Below, piece after piece: positions 34,830-42,941 of a DNA stretch of 64,000 bases. Source of the DNA: Frigoriglobus tundricola. GTDB taxonomy: Bacteria > Planctomycetota > Planctomycetia > Gemmatales > Gemmataceae. Positions within the stretch are counted from its first letter, which is position 1; each line of letters begins with the position of its first letter. The position numbers and the translations under genes were made by a program. Where the stretch lies: the NCBI RefSeq assembly GCF_013128195.2, contig NZ_CP053452.2, positions 9,486,001 to 9,550,000 of the forward strand, read 5' to 3'. The notes below the pieces were generated by a model. It searched no databases. It was not told the origin of the DNA and was given only the letters and a program-made list of their open reading frames with translations.

Positions 34830-35162
34830 CTACGACACGGGGGACGTGGTCGCGCCTCTTTGTATCAGATCCTGCCACCGTGCGAACCCTGCCCGCCACC
34901 GCTCCACCGTTGCGGCGCGCTCGGCCAGCTCCGTTTCGACCGATGCGGCCAGTTCGTCCGCCGCCCGGAGCCGTGCGGTCCACTCCAGCAGCCGCGATTC
35001 GAGCCGGTCGAGCACGGGCGGCGGCTCACCCTCCCCGGCCGATGGCGCCACGGCCAGTTCCCACCGCTCCTCGGCGCGGGCCAGTACCCGGGTCGCCGCG
35101 CCGAGCGCCGTTTCCATCTGGTCGAGTGCGGTCTGCCACTGGGCGATCGGGAGCGCGGCCAT
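34830..35162 (-). CDS. Small coiled-coil protein
   Basis: A 110-residue protein, highly helical and rich in Ala, Glu, Arg and Trp (ALDQMETALGAATRVLARAE, then RLESRLLEWTARLRAADELA and VETELAERAATVERWRAG). It has no signal peptide, cysteine or known motif. A GAGAG sequence precedes the start at 35162. It lies 7 bases upstream of ispD on the same strand and is divergent from the isomerase gene at 35397. It is probably a cytoplasmic oligomer; the role is unknown. Confidence 0.6.
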   Translation of the reverse strand: MAALPIAQWQTALDQMETALGAATRVLARAEERWELAVAPSAGEGEPPPVLDRLESRLLEWTARLRAADELAASVETELAERAATVERWRAGFARWQDLIQRGATTSPVS

Positions 35163-35396
35163 CGGTTTTCTCTCGAGTGCGCAAGCTGGGCGCTATTAGC
35201 CCTTTCATCCGGCGGCCACAAGGCGAGTTTTGCGGACTTTTTACTTGCATCAACCCCGGCCGGGTCGGTATCCGGCCCAGTCTGAATTGGGGGCGCTTCA
35301 CCCGCACCGACGGCTTGGGGGCCGGCGACGCGGGATGGGGCGAAACGGGGGACGCGCGTCGGGCGAATTCGCCCGAAGTGCGCGGGGAGACACGCC

Positions 35397-36158
35397 ATGT
35401 TCGTAGCCTGCTCGACGCTCAGCTTCAGCAAGCTCTCACTGGAGGACGCCCTCCGCACGGTCCGCGAGATGCGGTTCACCAAAGCCGATCTGGCCATACA
35501 CGACGACGGGCCGCACCTCACCCCCGCGGAGGTGGCCGCGGACGTCGGCCGCGTTGCCCAGCGACTCAAGGCCGCGAACCTGCCGCTCGCCGCGATCCAC
35601 CTGAGCATCGGCTGCACCGACGCGGACGAGGCCCGCGCCCAGTTCCGCGCCGTCTGCCGGCTGGCGCGCGTGTCCACCGTACCTCTCGTGACCGTACCGG
35701 CCGCGGCGGCGGGGAGCGACTTCGATGCCGAGGTGCGCCGGCTCCAGGCGTGGGTGAAAGTGGCGGAGACGGAAGGCGTCATTCTCACGGTGGAAACCCA
35801 CTCCGCAACGATCACGTCCGACCCGATCGGCGCGACCGAGTTGTGCCGGCGCGTGCCCGGTCTGGCGCTGACGCTCGACCCGAGCCACTACCTCGTCGGC
35901 CCGCACGGCCCGGTCGATTACGACTCACTGTTCAAGTACGTGCGGCACGTCCGGCTGCGTGACACGGGCAAGACCCCGGAGCAGTTCCAGGTGCGAATCG
36001 GCCAGGGCGAGTTGGAGTACGGGAAGGTCGTCTCCCAGCTCGACCGCGTGCGGTACGACTGGGCGCTCACCGTGGACATCCGCGACGTACCGGACAACGC
36101 GTTCCCGATCGAACCGGAGGTGCGGAAGTTGAAGTACCTGCTCGAATCGCTGGTGTGA
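35397..36158 (+). CDS. Sugar phosphate isomerase/epimerase (AP-endonuclease-2-like TIM barrel)
   Basis: A 253-residue TIM-barrel protein of the xylose-isomerase-like family. Metal-ligand positions are visible in ILTVETHSATI, LTLDPSHYLV and VRHVRLRDTG. It starts directly MFVACSTLSF, so it is cytoplasmic; planctomycetes hold many paralogues used in sugar and inositol catabolism. The substrate is unknown. It converges on a second isomerase gene (36496-37335), and a long perfect palindrome lies between their ends. Confidence 0.85.
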   Translation: MFVACSTLSFSKLSLEDALRTVREMRFTKADLAIHDDGPHLTPAEVAADVGRVAQRLKAANLPLAAIHLSIGCTDADEARAQFRAVCRLARVSTVPLVTVPAAAAGSDFDAEVRRLQAWVKVAETEGVILTVETHSATITSDPIGATELCRRVPGLALTLDPSHYLVGPHGPVDYDSLFKYVRHVRLRDTGKTPEQFQVRIGQGELEYGKVVSQLDRVRYDWALTVDIRDVPDNAFPIEPEVRKLKYLLESLV

Positions 36159-36268
36159 GTGTCTAGGAACCGAGATCGCTGTGGAGGGGCAAGAACACCC
36201 GGGGTGAGTCGCGTAAGCAAGCTGGTTCGCTGTGCTGAGTCGATGAGGTCGTTTCTGGCGCCCTGCGG

Positions 36269-36348
36269 CCCTCACCCGGTCTTCAGACTCGCCGACCTCG
36301 CCCCGGCTCGGCGGGGCGAGGTCGGCGAGTCTGAAGACCGGGTGAGGG
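36269..36348. repeat. Perfect 37-bp-arm palindrome between convergent genes
   Basis: The arms at 36269-36305 and 36312-36348 are exact reverse complements with a 6-nt centre (GCTCGG). The left arm begins CCCTCACCCGGTCTTCAGAC. Outside them a weaker match continues (TGAGTCGATGAGG at left against CCTCATCGGTTCA at right). The position between two gene ends suits a bidirectional terminator. Arm length and perfection go well beyond ordinary terminators, so a mobile palindromic repeat is equally possible. Confidence 0.9.
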
Positions 36349-36495
36349 GACTTCGCGATACAACCGAGACCGCCTCATCGGTTCAACACACCACCTGTTG
36401 GTGAGAGCGAGGGGCTTCACTCTGCGCCGCGCTCTCACCAGCCGAATCGCCCCCCGGCGTTCTTCGGGGACCGGTCTCCGAGGGTACCGCGTCGC

Positions 36496-37335
36496 TCAGG
36501 ACGCCAAGCACTCGCGCAAGAAGCGGACGCCGTGCTCGATGTCACGGAACCGTTCTTCCTGATTGCCCACCTCGCGCTCGATGCAGAGCGGACCGCGGAA
36601 CCCGATCCGCTTAAGGGCGTGCACAAACGCCTTGGTGTTCGTCTGGCCCCGCCCGAGCGGCACCTCTTCGCCCCACGTCCCTTTCGTTGTCGGACGGTTC
36701 GCGTCCTTCAAGTGAACGCTCCGGATGTCCGGGGCGAGCAGTTCGAGTACCGCGAGCGGGTCGTCCTTGTCGTACAGCAGCATGTTCGCCGGATCGAAGT
36801 TCACCTTCAGCGTGGGCGCCCGGAGATCATCGAGCGTGGCCCGCAGCAACTGGGCCGACTCCTGCCCGGTTTCGAAGGCCACGGTGACGCCCGCACTCTT
36901 CGCCAGGTCGGCCACCTGAGCCAGCGTATCCAGAAACGGTTTCCGTGCACTCGAACCGGCCTCGGGGATGAACCCGGCGTGGAGCATCAGGTCCGTCAGA
37001 CCGAGTTCCTTTGTGCGGGCGAGCGCCCACTTGAAGCGCTCGAGCCGCTCGGGGCGAGTGGCCGGATCACCGAACCCGCCGGTCTTCTCAATGGTTTGCG
37101 GCGTGGTGTAGTCTTCGCCGGGGAAACCGAGCATGGCCCCGGACATCCGGAACCCGGCTCCGCGCGCCGCGGCCGGCATCGCGTCACCTTCGGACCAACT
37201 CGCGTGGTGCGGGTCGCCACACGCGATCTGAACAACATCAACCCCCAGCCGGTCCATGAAGCCCTTCAGCTCCGGGACGCTGGTCACTTGCAGCGACCAA
37301 CTGCACACCCCGATCGCCAGCGGTTCAATCGCCAT
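36496..37335 (-). CDS. Sugar phosphate isomerase/epimerase, second copy
   Basis: A 279-residue TIM-barrel enzyme of the xylose-isomerase-like family. The start MAIEPLAIGVCSWSLQ is typical, with the metal-site Glu and His residues in VAFETGQES, LKVNFDPANMLLY, VHLKDAN and LCIEREVG. It is intracellular. The two isomerase genes here differ clearly in sequence, so they are not a recent duplication. The closest usual contexts are hydroxypyruvate-isomerase- or inositol-type enzymes; substrate is not assignable. Confidence 0.87.
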   Translation of the reverse strand: MAIEPLAIGVCSWSLQVTSVPELKGFMDRLGVDVVQIACGDPHHASWSEGDAMPAAARGAGFRMSGAMLGFPGEDYTTPQTIEKTGGFGDPATRPERLERFKWALARTKELGLTDLMLHAGFIPEAGSSARKPFLDTLAQVADLAKSAGVTVAFETGQESAQLLRATLDDLRAPTLKVNFDPANMLLYDKDDPLAVLELLAPDIRSVHLKDANRPTTKGTWGEEVPLGRGQTNTKAFVHALKRIGFRGPLCIEREVGNQEERFRDIEHGVRFLRECLAS

Positions 37336-37659
37336 GTTTGGTCATCTCCCAGACGCGTCAGTTCGGCCCATCAGCAAATGTGCCACGGTCGGAGATCGTT
37401 TTATCGACAGGAAGCGGGTGAACGGACTGTGTTCCTGAGGTGATGCGTGCGGGAACACGAACCGCCTGTCCGCAACTCGGAGGACGCGTAAATGCCCGAA
37501 AGACTTAACCAATAATAATTTACGTCGAAACTGTGAAAGTCTGCAGTTTTCCCGCCGAAAATAGACAAATTGGTGCGTTTAACCCCGTAAGAGTCATTAG
37601 CCACGCAAACATTCACTCCCGAACACGCTCCGTTTCGCCCCGGAGCGCGGTGCGGAGTC
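37336..37659. other. Intergenic region with an AT-rich segment
   Basis: No gene is evident. A stretch at about 37497-37605 is much more AT-rich than its surroundings. It contains a possible hairpin, AAACTG/CAGTTT around 37529-37550, and the words TAATAATAATTT. It could be the promoter region of the isomerase gene that starts at 37335. Confidence 0.4.
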
Positions 37660-37700
37660 GAGGGCGGGACGTCGCCCGGGTCGCCCAACGTCCCGCCCTC
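37660..37700 (-). terminator. Hairpin downstream of mlaE
   Basis: GAGGGCGGGACGT (37660-37672) and ACGTCCCGCCCTC (37688-37700) pair perfectly over 13 bp with a 15-nt loop. The hairpin starts 23 bases after the mlaE stop codon. No T-rich tail is seen, so termination is presumed from position and stem strength. Confidence 0.55.
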
Positions 37701-37723
37701 CTCTGCCCGTAACGCCTGTGCAG

Positions 37724-38527
37724 TTAGAGCACCTGCTGTAACGCTTTGATCAGGACCACGAGCAACACATCGGCCGCAAGTACGAGAAGGGAACACGCGA
37801 CCACGCTGTCGGTCGCGGCGCGTCCCACACCCTCCGATCCCTCCCGCGAGTTCATTCCAATAAAGCAACCGGTCACGCCGACGACGAGGCCGAACGCGAG
37901 GGTTTTCAGCGCCGCCGGGATCACGTCTTCCAAAACGAGTTCGCGCAGCGCCGCCGTGTTGTACTTCAGGTACGATGTCGAACCGGTGACCGTTTCGGCA
38001 AGGAACCCGCTCCCGAGTGCGGTCGCGGCAATGAGGACGTGGAGTAGCGGCACCGCCAGTACGCACGCCAGCACCCGCGGCCCCACGAGCCGCCCCATCG
38101 GTGACACGCCGAGTAACTGCAACGCATCGATCTGTTCGCTGACGCGCATCGCCGCGAGTTCTGCTCCCAGGCTCGCGCCCGTGCGCGCGGCGACGATCAA
38201 CCCGGCCCCGACGGGAGCCAGTTCCAGAAGGACGGCGGCCGCGAGAAAAGTCGGAAGGTACTCGACCGCCCCCGTTCCGGTCCGGGCCAACACGTCCCGC
38301 GTGTGCATCCAGATCACAACGCCCAGCGCGAGCCCCGTCACGATCCCGAGCGGCAGGCCGCCGATCAGCACGGCGTACACCGGGCGGACCCACAGGCCGA
38401 TCCGCGGCAGCGCGGCCAGCGCGGCCGGACCCGCGCGCAGCGCGAACGCGGTCACCCGGCCCAGCCATTCCAGAAGTAATACGGCGTTCCACACGTGCGT
38501 TATTACCTCGGCAAACAAGATTGTCAT
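37724..38527 (-). CDS. mlaE: MlaE-type ABC transporter permease
   Basis: A 267-residue permease of the MlaE family, which moves phospholipids or related lipids across the envelope with MlaF and MlaD. Family landmarks are LELAPVGAGLIVAARTGAS, ELAAMRVSEQIDALQLLGV and the PLL segment after PRVLA. No MlaF or MlaD gene is adjacent. ATG 38527 overlaps the transposase stop codon and lies right at the inferred edge of an IS630-type insertion. Before insertion, the ATG probably overlapped the stop of the methyltransferase gene, so its expression may now depend on the IS. Confidence 0.85.
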   Translation of the reverse strand: MTILFAEVITHVWNAVLLLEWLGRVTAFALRAGPAALAALPRIGLWVRPVYAVLIGGLPLGIVTGLALGVVIWMHTRDVLARTGTGAVEYLPTFLAAAVLLELAPVGAGLIVAARTGASLGAELAAMRVSEQIDALQLLGVSPMGRLVGPRVLACVLAVPLLHVLIAATALGSGFLAETVTGSTSYLKYNTAALRELVLEDVIPAALKTLAFGLVVGVTGCFIGMNSREGSEGVGRAATDSVVACSLLVLAADVLLVVLIKALQQVL

Positions 38528-39573
38528 TAATCTGATGAGCAATAGCTGATCTTGGGGTGGAGGAAGTAGCTCATCACGTGTTTGGGGAGCATGAGGAGCT
38601 TGTGCATGAAGCGTTGGACGCGCGATCGCAAGGTCTTGCTGGTGTCGGGCAAGCCGGCGTCATGCACGTTCCCCTTCAGGTCGTTGTTGAGATATTCGTC
38701 GGGGTTCAATTCGGGGCTGTACCGGGGCAGATAAAACACGGCCACGCGTTCCTCATGCTCTTGTACCCACGTGGCGACCGTCTCCGTGGTGTGGGCCGAC
38801 AAGCTATCCACGATCACAAAGATCGCGCCCGGCACGGTCGCCAGCAGCTGCTTCAGGAACGCGATGAACCGTTCGGCGGTCATCGTCCCCGCGTACGTCA
38901 TGAACCGCACCTCGCCCGTGTTGCTGATCCCGGACACCATGTTGATCCGGATGTGCGGATCGGGAACCTGGATCGTCGCCCGTTCGCCCGCGCGGGCGTA
39001 CCCGTAACCGGGATACGCGTCGGCGGCGACCCCCGTTTCATCGCACCAGAAGATGGTGGCCCGTTCCACCCGGGCCAGCTTCTCAATGGCCGGGTACGTC
39101 TGCTCGAGCCACTCCCGCACTTCGTCGGGGTCTTGTTTGCGGGCGTGGCGGGACGGCTTCTTGGCCGTGTAGCCCCAGCGCCGCAGGTATTCCCCCACGG
39201 TGCGGATCGGCATCCGGAGCCCGTACTCCTTGAGGATCAGATCGCGAACCGCGCGACGGTTCCACACCGGCGCGGCGATCCCCAGATCCGCCGGGCTCTT
39301 TGTGTCCAGGAGCTGTTGCAGATGAGCACACTGTGTGTCGGAAAGGGTGCGCCCGGTTCCGACCGGGCGCCCGGTGCGATCCTGGGGCAGGGCGTCCAAC
39401 CCGCCGGTCGTGTACGCCGTCCACCAACGCGACACCGTTTCACCCGCCACACCCAGCACGCGGGCCACATCGGCTTGCGAGAACCCGGACTCGATCGCGT
39501 GCAACGCGCGCACGCGCAACGCCTGCATGACGTCGTCGGACAGCCCACGAGAATCCGGCAAGGTGATCGCCAT
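38527..39573 (-). CDS. IS630-family transposase
   Basis: A 348-residue DDE transposase. The N-terminal helix-turn-helix region is FSQADVARVLGVAGETVSRW, followed by a winged-helix domain with a conserved WGYTAKKPSRHA. Catalytic acidic residues lie in IFWCDETG, IFVIVDSLSAH and LPRYSPELNPDEYLNN (third residue Glu/Asp). Length is normal and no stop or shift interrupts it, so the gene may be active. The stop codon TAA overlaps the mlaE start (TAATG). Confidence 0.93.
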   Translation of the reverse strand: MAITLPDSRGLSDDVMQALRVRALHAIESGFSQADVARVLGVAGETVSRWWTAYTTGGLDALPQDRTGRPVGTGRTLSDTQCAHLQQLLDTKSPADLGIAAPVWNRRAVRDLILKEYGLRMPIRTVGEYLRRWGYTAKKPSRHARKQDPDEVREWLEQTYPAIEKLARVERATIFWCDETGVAADAYPGYGYARAGERATIQVPDPHIRINMVSGISNTGEVRFMTYAGTMTAERFIAFLKQLLATVPGAIFVIVDSLSAHTTETVATWVQEHEERVAVFYLPRYSPELNPDEYLNNDLKGNVHDAGLPDTSKTLRSRVQRFMHKLLMLPKHVMSYFLHPKISYCSSD

Positions 39574-39631
39574 GACACAGCAACCTATCGGACGATGGCA
39601 AGACCCATCAGGGCCTCAATGTGGACTCGTC
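38530..39631 (-). mobile_element. IS630-type insertion element, inferred limits
   Basis: The limits are inferred from TA dinucleotides at 38528-38529 and 39632-39633, because IS630 elements insert at TA and duplicate it. Deleting the segment with one TA joins the methyltransferase end to mlaE as AAC-TAATGACA, an overlapping stop and start. I could not identify convincing terminal inverted repeats; only a weak GATGAG/GACGAG match is visible. The exact ends could therefore be off. Confidence 0.55.
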
Positions 39632-40326
39632 TAGTTTTGAGCAACTTCCTTGCCGAAGTAATACGACCTGATCGCGGACCACGTCCAGTGCCGGTCGGAC
39701 GTTTGCTGGACGGTTTCCGGCCCGTAGCCGAGGCGCGCGACCGCCGCGCGAACCTCGTCGGGCGTTAGCGCGGCGCGCAACGAGGCCGCGAACATCGCCC
39801 GCTGGTGATCGTTCGCTCCCGCCGCATACGTCTGCACGAGCCGGGTCAGCAGTTCACGATCGGCGGGGCGGAACAGATCGCGGACGAAAATCGTCCCGCC
39901 CCGGCGGCAGACGCGGTGCATCTCCGCGAAACAGGCGAACGGATCGGGGATGTGGTGAACGCTCCCGTTGCAGATTACTGCGCCGAATTGCTCGTCGGGG
40001 AAGGCAAGTTGCTTCGCGTCCGCTGGCGTGACGGAAATACGATGAGCCAGGCCGGCGGCTTCAACGTTTCGCCGGGCGAGTGTGAGCATGTGGTCGGCGA
40101 GATCAACGGCCACAACGCACAGGTCGGCACCGGGGTGCTGGCGGATCAATTCGATCGGGATTCGTGCCGAACCCGTACACACGTCGAGAACGGGAGCGGA
40201 TGTGTCCCACACGCGGCAGAAGTCCGCGACGAACGCGCGGTTGACTTCGGCGAAGTCCATCGCGTCGTAGTCGCGAGCCTCGGCCTCGGTGTCCATCACC
40301 TCGGGTTCGAGTTCACGCGGCAGCAT
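39631..40326 (-). CDS. SAM-dependent class I methyltransferase
   Basis: A 231-residue methyltransferase. The SAM motif is VLDVCTGSARIPIEL, followed by VVAVDLADHML, the Asp-bearing VTPADAKQL and the ICNGSVHHIPDP region with IFVRDLFRP. It resembles UbiE/small-molecule methyltransferases; the substrate is unknown. The stop codon TAG (39631-39633) lies at the inferred right edge of the IS630 element. The original stop was probably TAA at the same place, so the protein sequence is unchanged. It starts 11 bases after a small unknown gene. Confidence 0.85.
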   Translation of the reverse strand: MLPRELEPEVMDTEAEARDYDAMDFAEVNRAFVADFCRVWDTSAPVLDVCTGSARIPIELIRQHPGADLCVVAVDLADHMLTLARRNVEAAGLAHRISVTPADAKQLAFPDEQFGAVICNGSVHHIPDPFACFAEMHRVCRRGGTIFVRDLFRPADRELLTRLVQTYAAGANDHQRAMFAASLRAALTPDEVRAAVARLGYGPETVQQTSDRHWTWSAIRSYYFGKEVAQN

Positions 40327-40336
40327 CGGAACGAGC

Positions 40337-40741
40337 TTAATAGGTGAACGCGTCGGCGTAGTCCGGGCACTGGGGGGCCGACCGCTCGCCTTCGCGGAAC
40401 TGCTGCTCCTGGCGACACGCGGCGAGGAGCGCGGAGCGGAGCGCGAAGTCACCGGCCCCGTTTCGGTCCCACGCGAGGATCACCGCGGACGTCGCCGGGT
40501 TCAGCCCCGCCACTTTCGACAGCCACACGACACCGGCCTCGTGGTCGTAGCGGCACGTCCGGGGGTGGTTCCACGCGATGTGCGAGGCGAGGCACCCCAT
40601 CGGCAGGGCGCGCGTAAACGCGCCGTGAACGAGCAGCGGGCTGGCCTTCTCGAGGAGTTCGACAATGCGGTTCAGCCCCGTGTCGGTGACGTTCGGCAGC
40701 CACGCGGCCCGGAACTCAGAGACCGGTTCGTGCGTTGACAT
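40337..40741 (-). CDS. Small protein of unknown function
   Basis: A 134-residue protein, soluble, without signal peptide or metal motif. Recognisable features are only a helical middle (LNRIVELLEKASPLLVHGAF) and Trp-rich stretches. ATG 40741 has GGGGAG upstream. Only 10 bases separate its stop from the methyltransferase start, so it is the first gene of that operon. The frame extends upstream, but that extension has no protein character. Confidence 0.6.
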   Translation of the reverse strand: MSTHEPVSEFRAAWLPNVTDTGLNRIVELLEKASPLLVHGAFTRALPMGCLASHIAWNHPRTCRYDHEAGVVWLSKVAGLNPATSAVILAWDRNGAGDFALRSALLAACRQEQQFREGERSAPQCPDYADAFTY

Positions 40742-41275
40742 GACGGCGACACTCCCCGCGGCACGGCCGCAGACACAAACGAAGCGGAACAGTCTGTAAA
40801 CGCTTATGTGCCGGGATGATAGGTCCGAATCATCGGCACGGTCCGTCCGGGGAGCGAGAGGCAGGACGCGAGCTACGCCCCGGTTGAGTGAGGGCATCAT
40901 AGAAGGCGGTTTGAAGGGCTGTCAATAGCCCGGACGGGCCGGGAGATTCGTCCGCAGATCGGAGCGTCGAGGGCGGTACGCGGTTCCGGCGCGGGGGTAA
41001 GTAGTTATGGCCGAGCCCCGAGACGGATGTCCGCCGGAAAAAAATCTCAAGTCACTTCCGATTTCAAAATACGACTTCAGAAATCGCTTTAGTTATTATT
41101 ATTATCGCTTGTGGTTACTCAGTGTCACTGACCAATGCTAACAACTGAGATTGCTGGGGGTTCACGCGGGCCGCCCGCGCCGGCGGCCGGAAGGGGCCGG
41201 ATAAAGTGAGTGACACCGCGTTGTCACTGTTGATGACAACGCGGTGTCACTTGGGCGCCGGGGGCGGCGGGCCGC
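40742..41275. other. Long intergenic region with AT-rich folded segment
   Basis: No gene is seen in these 534 bases. The part at 41036-41155 is strikingly AT-rich for this DNA. It can fold: AATCTCA (41043-41049) pairs with TGAGATT (41146-41152), enclosing CGATTTC/GAAATCG (41059-41065 with 41080-41086) and TCAGTG-T-CACTGA (41119-41131). The region upstream (40742-40900) probably holds the promoter of the gene at 40741. The terminator of ilvC is listed separately. Confidence 0.5.
41209..41251 (-). terminator. 18-bp hairpin downstream of ilvC
   Basis: AGTGACACCGCGTTGTCA (41209-41226) and its exact reverse complement (41234-41251) form a perfect 18-bp stem with a 7-nt loop, 25 bases past the ilvC stop codon. 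Reading on the ilvC strand, the stem is followed by CACTTTATCC, a weak T-rich tail. It is a probable transcription terminator. Confidence 0.65.
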
Positions 41276-42325
41276 TCACCCCTGCCGCTCGGGCCGGAGC
41301 GCCCGCACCTGGGCGCCGGCCTTCCACATCTCGCTGTCCGCGATCTCCTTCAGCTCCTTCTCGAGCTGCTGGCGGTAGTCCGGCCGGCCGTTGGCCTCCA
41401 GCGTGCGCCGCGCCTCCTCGCCGGTGGCGACCGACTGGTACAGTTGCTCGAAGACCGGCTTGGACGCGTCGCGGAACGCCTTGAACCAGTCGAGCGCGCC
41501 GCGCTGGGCGGTGGTCGAGCAGTTCGCGTACATCCAGTCCATGCCCTTCTCCGCGATCAGCGGGTACAGGCTCTGCGTCGCCTCCTCCACGGTCTCGTTG
41601 AACGCCTCGGACGGCGAGTGCCCGTTGGCCCGGAGCACCTCGTACTGCGCCAGCCACAGCCCGTAGATCGCGCCCATGAGGACGCCGCGCTCGCCGGTCA
41701 GGTCGGAGACCACTTCCTTCTTGAAGGTCGTCTCGAACAGGTACCCGGACCCGATGGCGATGCCCAGCGCGAGGCAGCGCTCGCGGGCGCGGCCGGTCGC
41801 GTCCTGGTGCACGGCGAAGCTGGAGTTGATCCCGCGCCCCTCAAGGAACAGGCGCCGGACGGTGGTGCCGGAGCCCTTCGGCGCGACGAGGATCACGTCG
41901 ACGTCGGGCGGCGGGACCACGCCGGTCTGGTCGTTGAAGACGATCGCGAACCCGTGGGAGAAGTACAGGGCCTTGCCGGCCGTGAGCTTCGGCTTGATCT
42001 TCGGCCACATGTCCTTCTGCCCGGCGTCGGACAGCAGGTACTGGATGACGGTGCCCCGGGCGGCGGCCTCTTCGGGGTCGAACAGCGTCTCGCCGGGCTT
42101 CCAGCCGTCCTCCAGGCAGAGGTCGTACGCCTTACCGCCCGTGCGCTGGCCGACGATCACCTTGACGCCGTTGTCGCGCATGTTGAGCGACTGCCCGCGG
42201 CCCTGCACGCCGTAGCCCAGGACCGCGACGACCTCGTCCTTGAGGATGTGCTTGACGCGGTCCGGCGGGTAGTCGGCGCGCTCGATGGCCTGCTCCACGG
42301 TGTCGCCGATGCGAATCTCTTTCAT
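41276..42325 (-). CDS. ilvC: Ketol-acid reductoisomerase, fungal Ilv5-like type
   Basis: A 349-residue enzyme of branched-chain amino acid synthesis, converting acetolactate or acetohydroxybutyrate to the dihydroxy acid with NAD(P)H and Mg. The Rossmann motif is GYGVQGRGQSLN. The C-terminal knotted domain has NETVEEATQSLYPLI and CSTTAQRGALDW. Segments such as PKGSGTTVR, EGRGINSSFAV and GHSPSEAFNETVEEATQSL resemble the yeast mitochondrial enzyme more than usual bacterial class I enzymes, as I recall those sequences. No ilvBN lies nearby. ATG 42325 is assumed; GTG 42340 is in frame. It is divergent from marR. Confidence 0.93.
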   Translation of the reverse strand: MKEIRIGDTVEQAIERADYPPDRVKHILKDEVVAVLGYGVQGRGQSLNMRDNGVKVIVGQRTGGKAYDLCLEDGWKPGETLFDPEEAAARGTVIQYLLSDAGQKDMWPKIKPKLTAGKALYFSHGFAIVFNDQTGVVPPPDVDVILVAPKGSGTTVRRLFLEGRGINSSFAVHQDATGRARERCLALGIAIGSGYLFETTFKKEVVSDLTGERGVLMGAIYGLWLAQYEVLRANGHSPSEAFNETVEEATQSLYPLIAEKGMDWMYANCSTTAQRGALDWFKAFRDASKPVFEQLYQSVATGEEARRTLEANGRPDYRQQLEKELKEIADSEMWKAGAQVRALRPERQG

Positions 42326-42355
42326 GGGGTCTACTCGCACGATGGGGGAGGAAGT

Positions 42356-42937
42356 ATGCTCTGGAGAGAAGCTACAAAAAATTATCTCGACGTCAAGAAT
42401 TCAAATATGGACACGACAGACGTAACGCAGCCGGCCGAGGCCGCCGCGGCCCGCGACGTGGTGGACCGGATCATCGGCAAGTGGCGCGAGGCGCGGCCCG
42501 AACTGGACCCGTCGCCGCTGGAGGTGGTCGGCCGGGTGATCGTGCTGGCCCAGCACCTGGAGCGGAGCGTGGAGGCGGCCCTGGAGAAGCACGACCTGTC
42601 GCTCGGCCAGTTCGACATCCTCGCGACGCTCCGGCGGCACGGGAAGAAGGGCGGGCTGACCCCGACGCAGCTCCTCGAGAGCGTGGCGCTGTCGAGCGGC
42701 GGCATGACGGCCCGGCTGGACGCGCTGGCCGACGCGGGGCTCATCTCGCGCAAGCCGAGCCCGGACGACCGGCGGATGGTGGTGATCGGCCTGACCTCGA
42801 AGGGCCGCCGCGTGATCGAAAACGCCACCAAGACACGTTTCAAGGAAGCGAAGGACTCGCTCCCGTCACTGGACCCCGCAGAAATGGCGACCCTGACGTC
42901 GTTGCTCCGGCGGTGGCTGGCTCAGGTCGCGGGGTGA
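42356..42937 (+). CDS. MarR-family transcriptional regulator
   Basis: A 193-residue winged-helix repressor. The recognition region is LTPTQLLESVALSSGGMTAR, followed by the wing with SPDDRRMVVIGLTSKGRRV, both typical of MarR. The start at ATG 42356 has GGGGGAGGAAGT just upstream. ATG 42407 is an alternative that would leave 176 residues and remove a non-conserved leader (MLWREATKNYL). A MarR-like palindrome lies between these two starts, so if the promoter overlaps it, the second start is used. The gene is divergent from ilvC and probably regulates itself, ilvC or both. Confidence 0.88.
   Translation: MLWREATKNYLDVKNSNMDTTDVTQPAEAAAARDVVDRIIGKWREARPELDPSPLEVVGRVIVLAQHLERSVEAALEKHDLSLGQFDILATLRRHGKKGGLTPTQLLESVALSSGGMTARLDALADAGLISRKPSPDDRRMVVIGLTSKGRRVIENATKTRFKEAKDSLPSLDPAEMATLTSLLRRWLAQVAG
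42385..42398. promoter_or_regulatory. MarR-type operator overlapping a predicted ilvC promoter
   Basis: TCTCGACGTCAAGA is a 14-bp palindrome with one mismatched pair, centred on GACGTC. It resembles MarR/MhqR/OhrR-type operators. On the minus strand it contains TTGACG (42391-42396), which with TAGCTT at 42369-42374 (16-bp spacing) could be the ilvC promoter. A bound MarR protein would block that -35 box. Confidence 0.55.
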
Positions 42938-42941
42938 AAGG

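Noticed and set aside
38530-39631. Terminal inverted repeats for the IS630 element
   Set aside because: Several alignments of the ends were tried (GATGAG/GACGAG, CTGATGAG/CTGATGGG). None is long enough to count as support, so only the TA-based limits are given.
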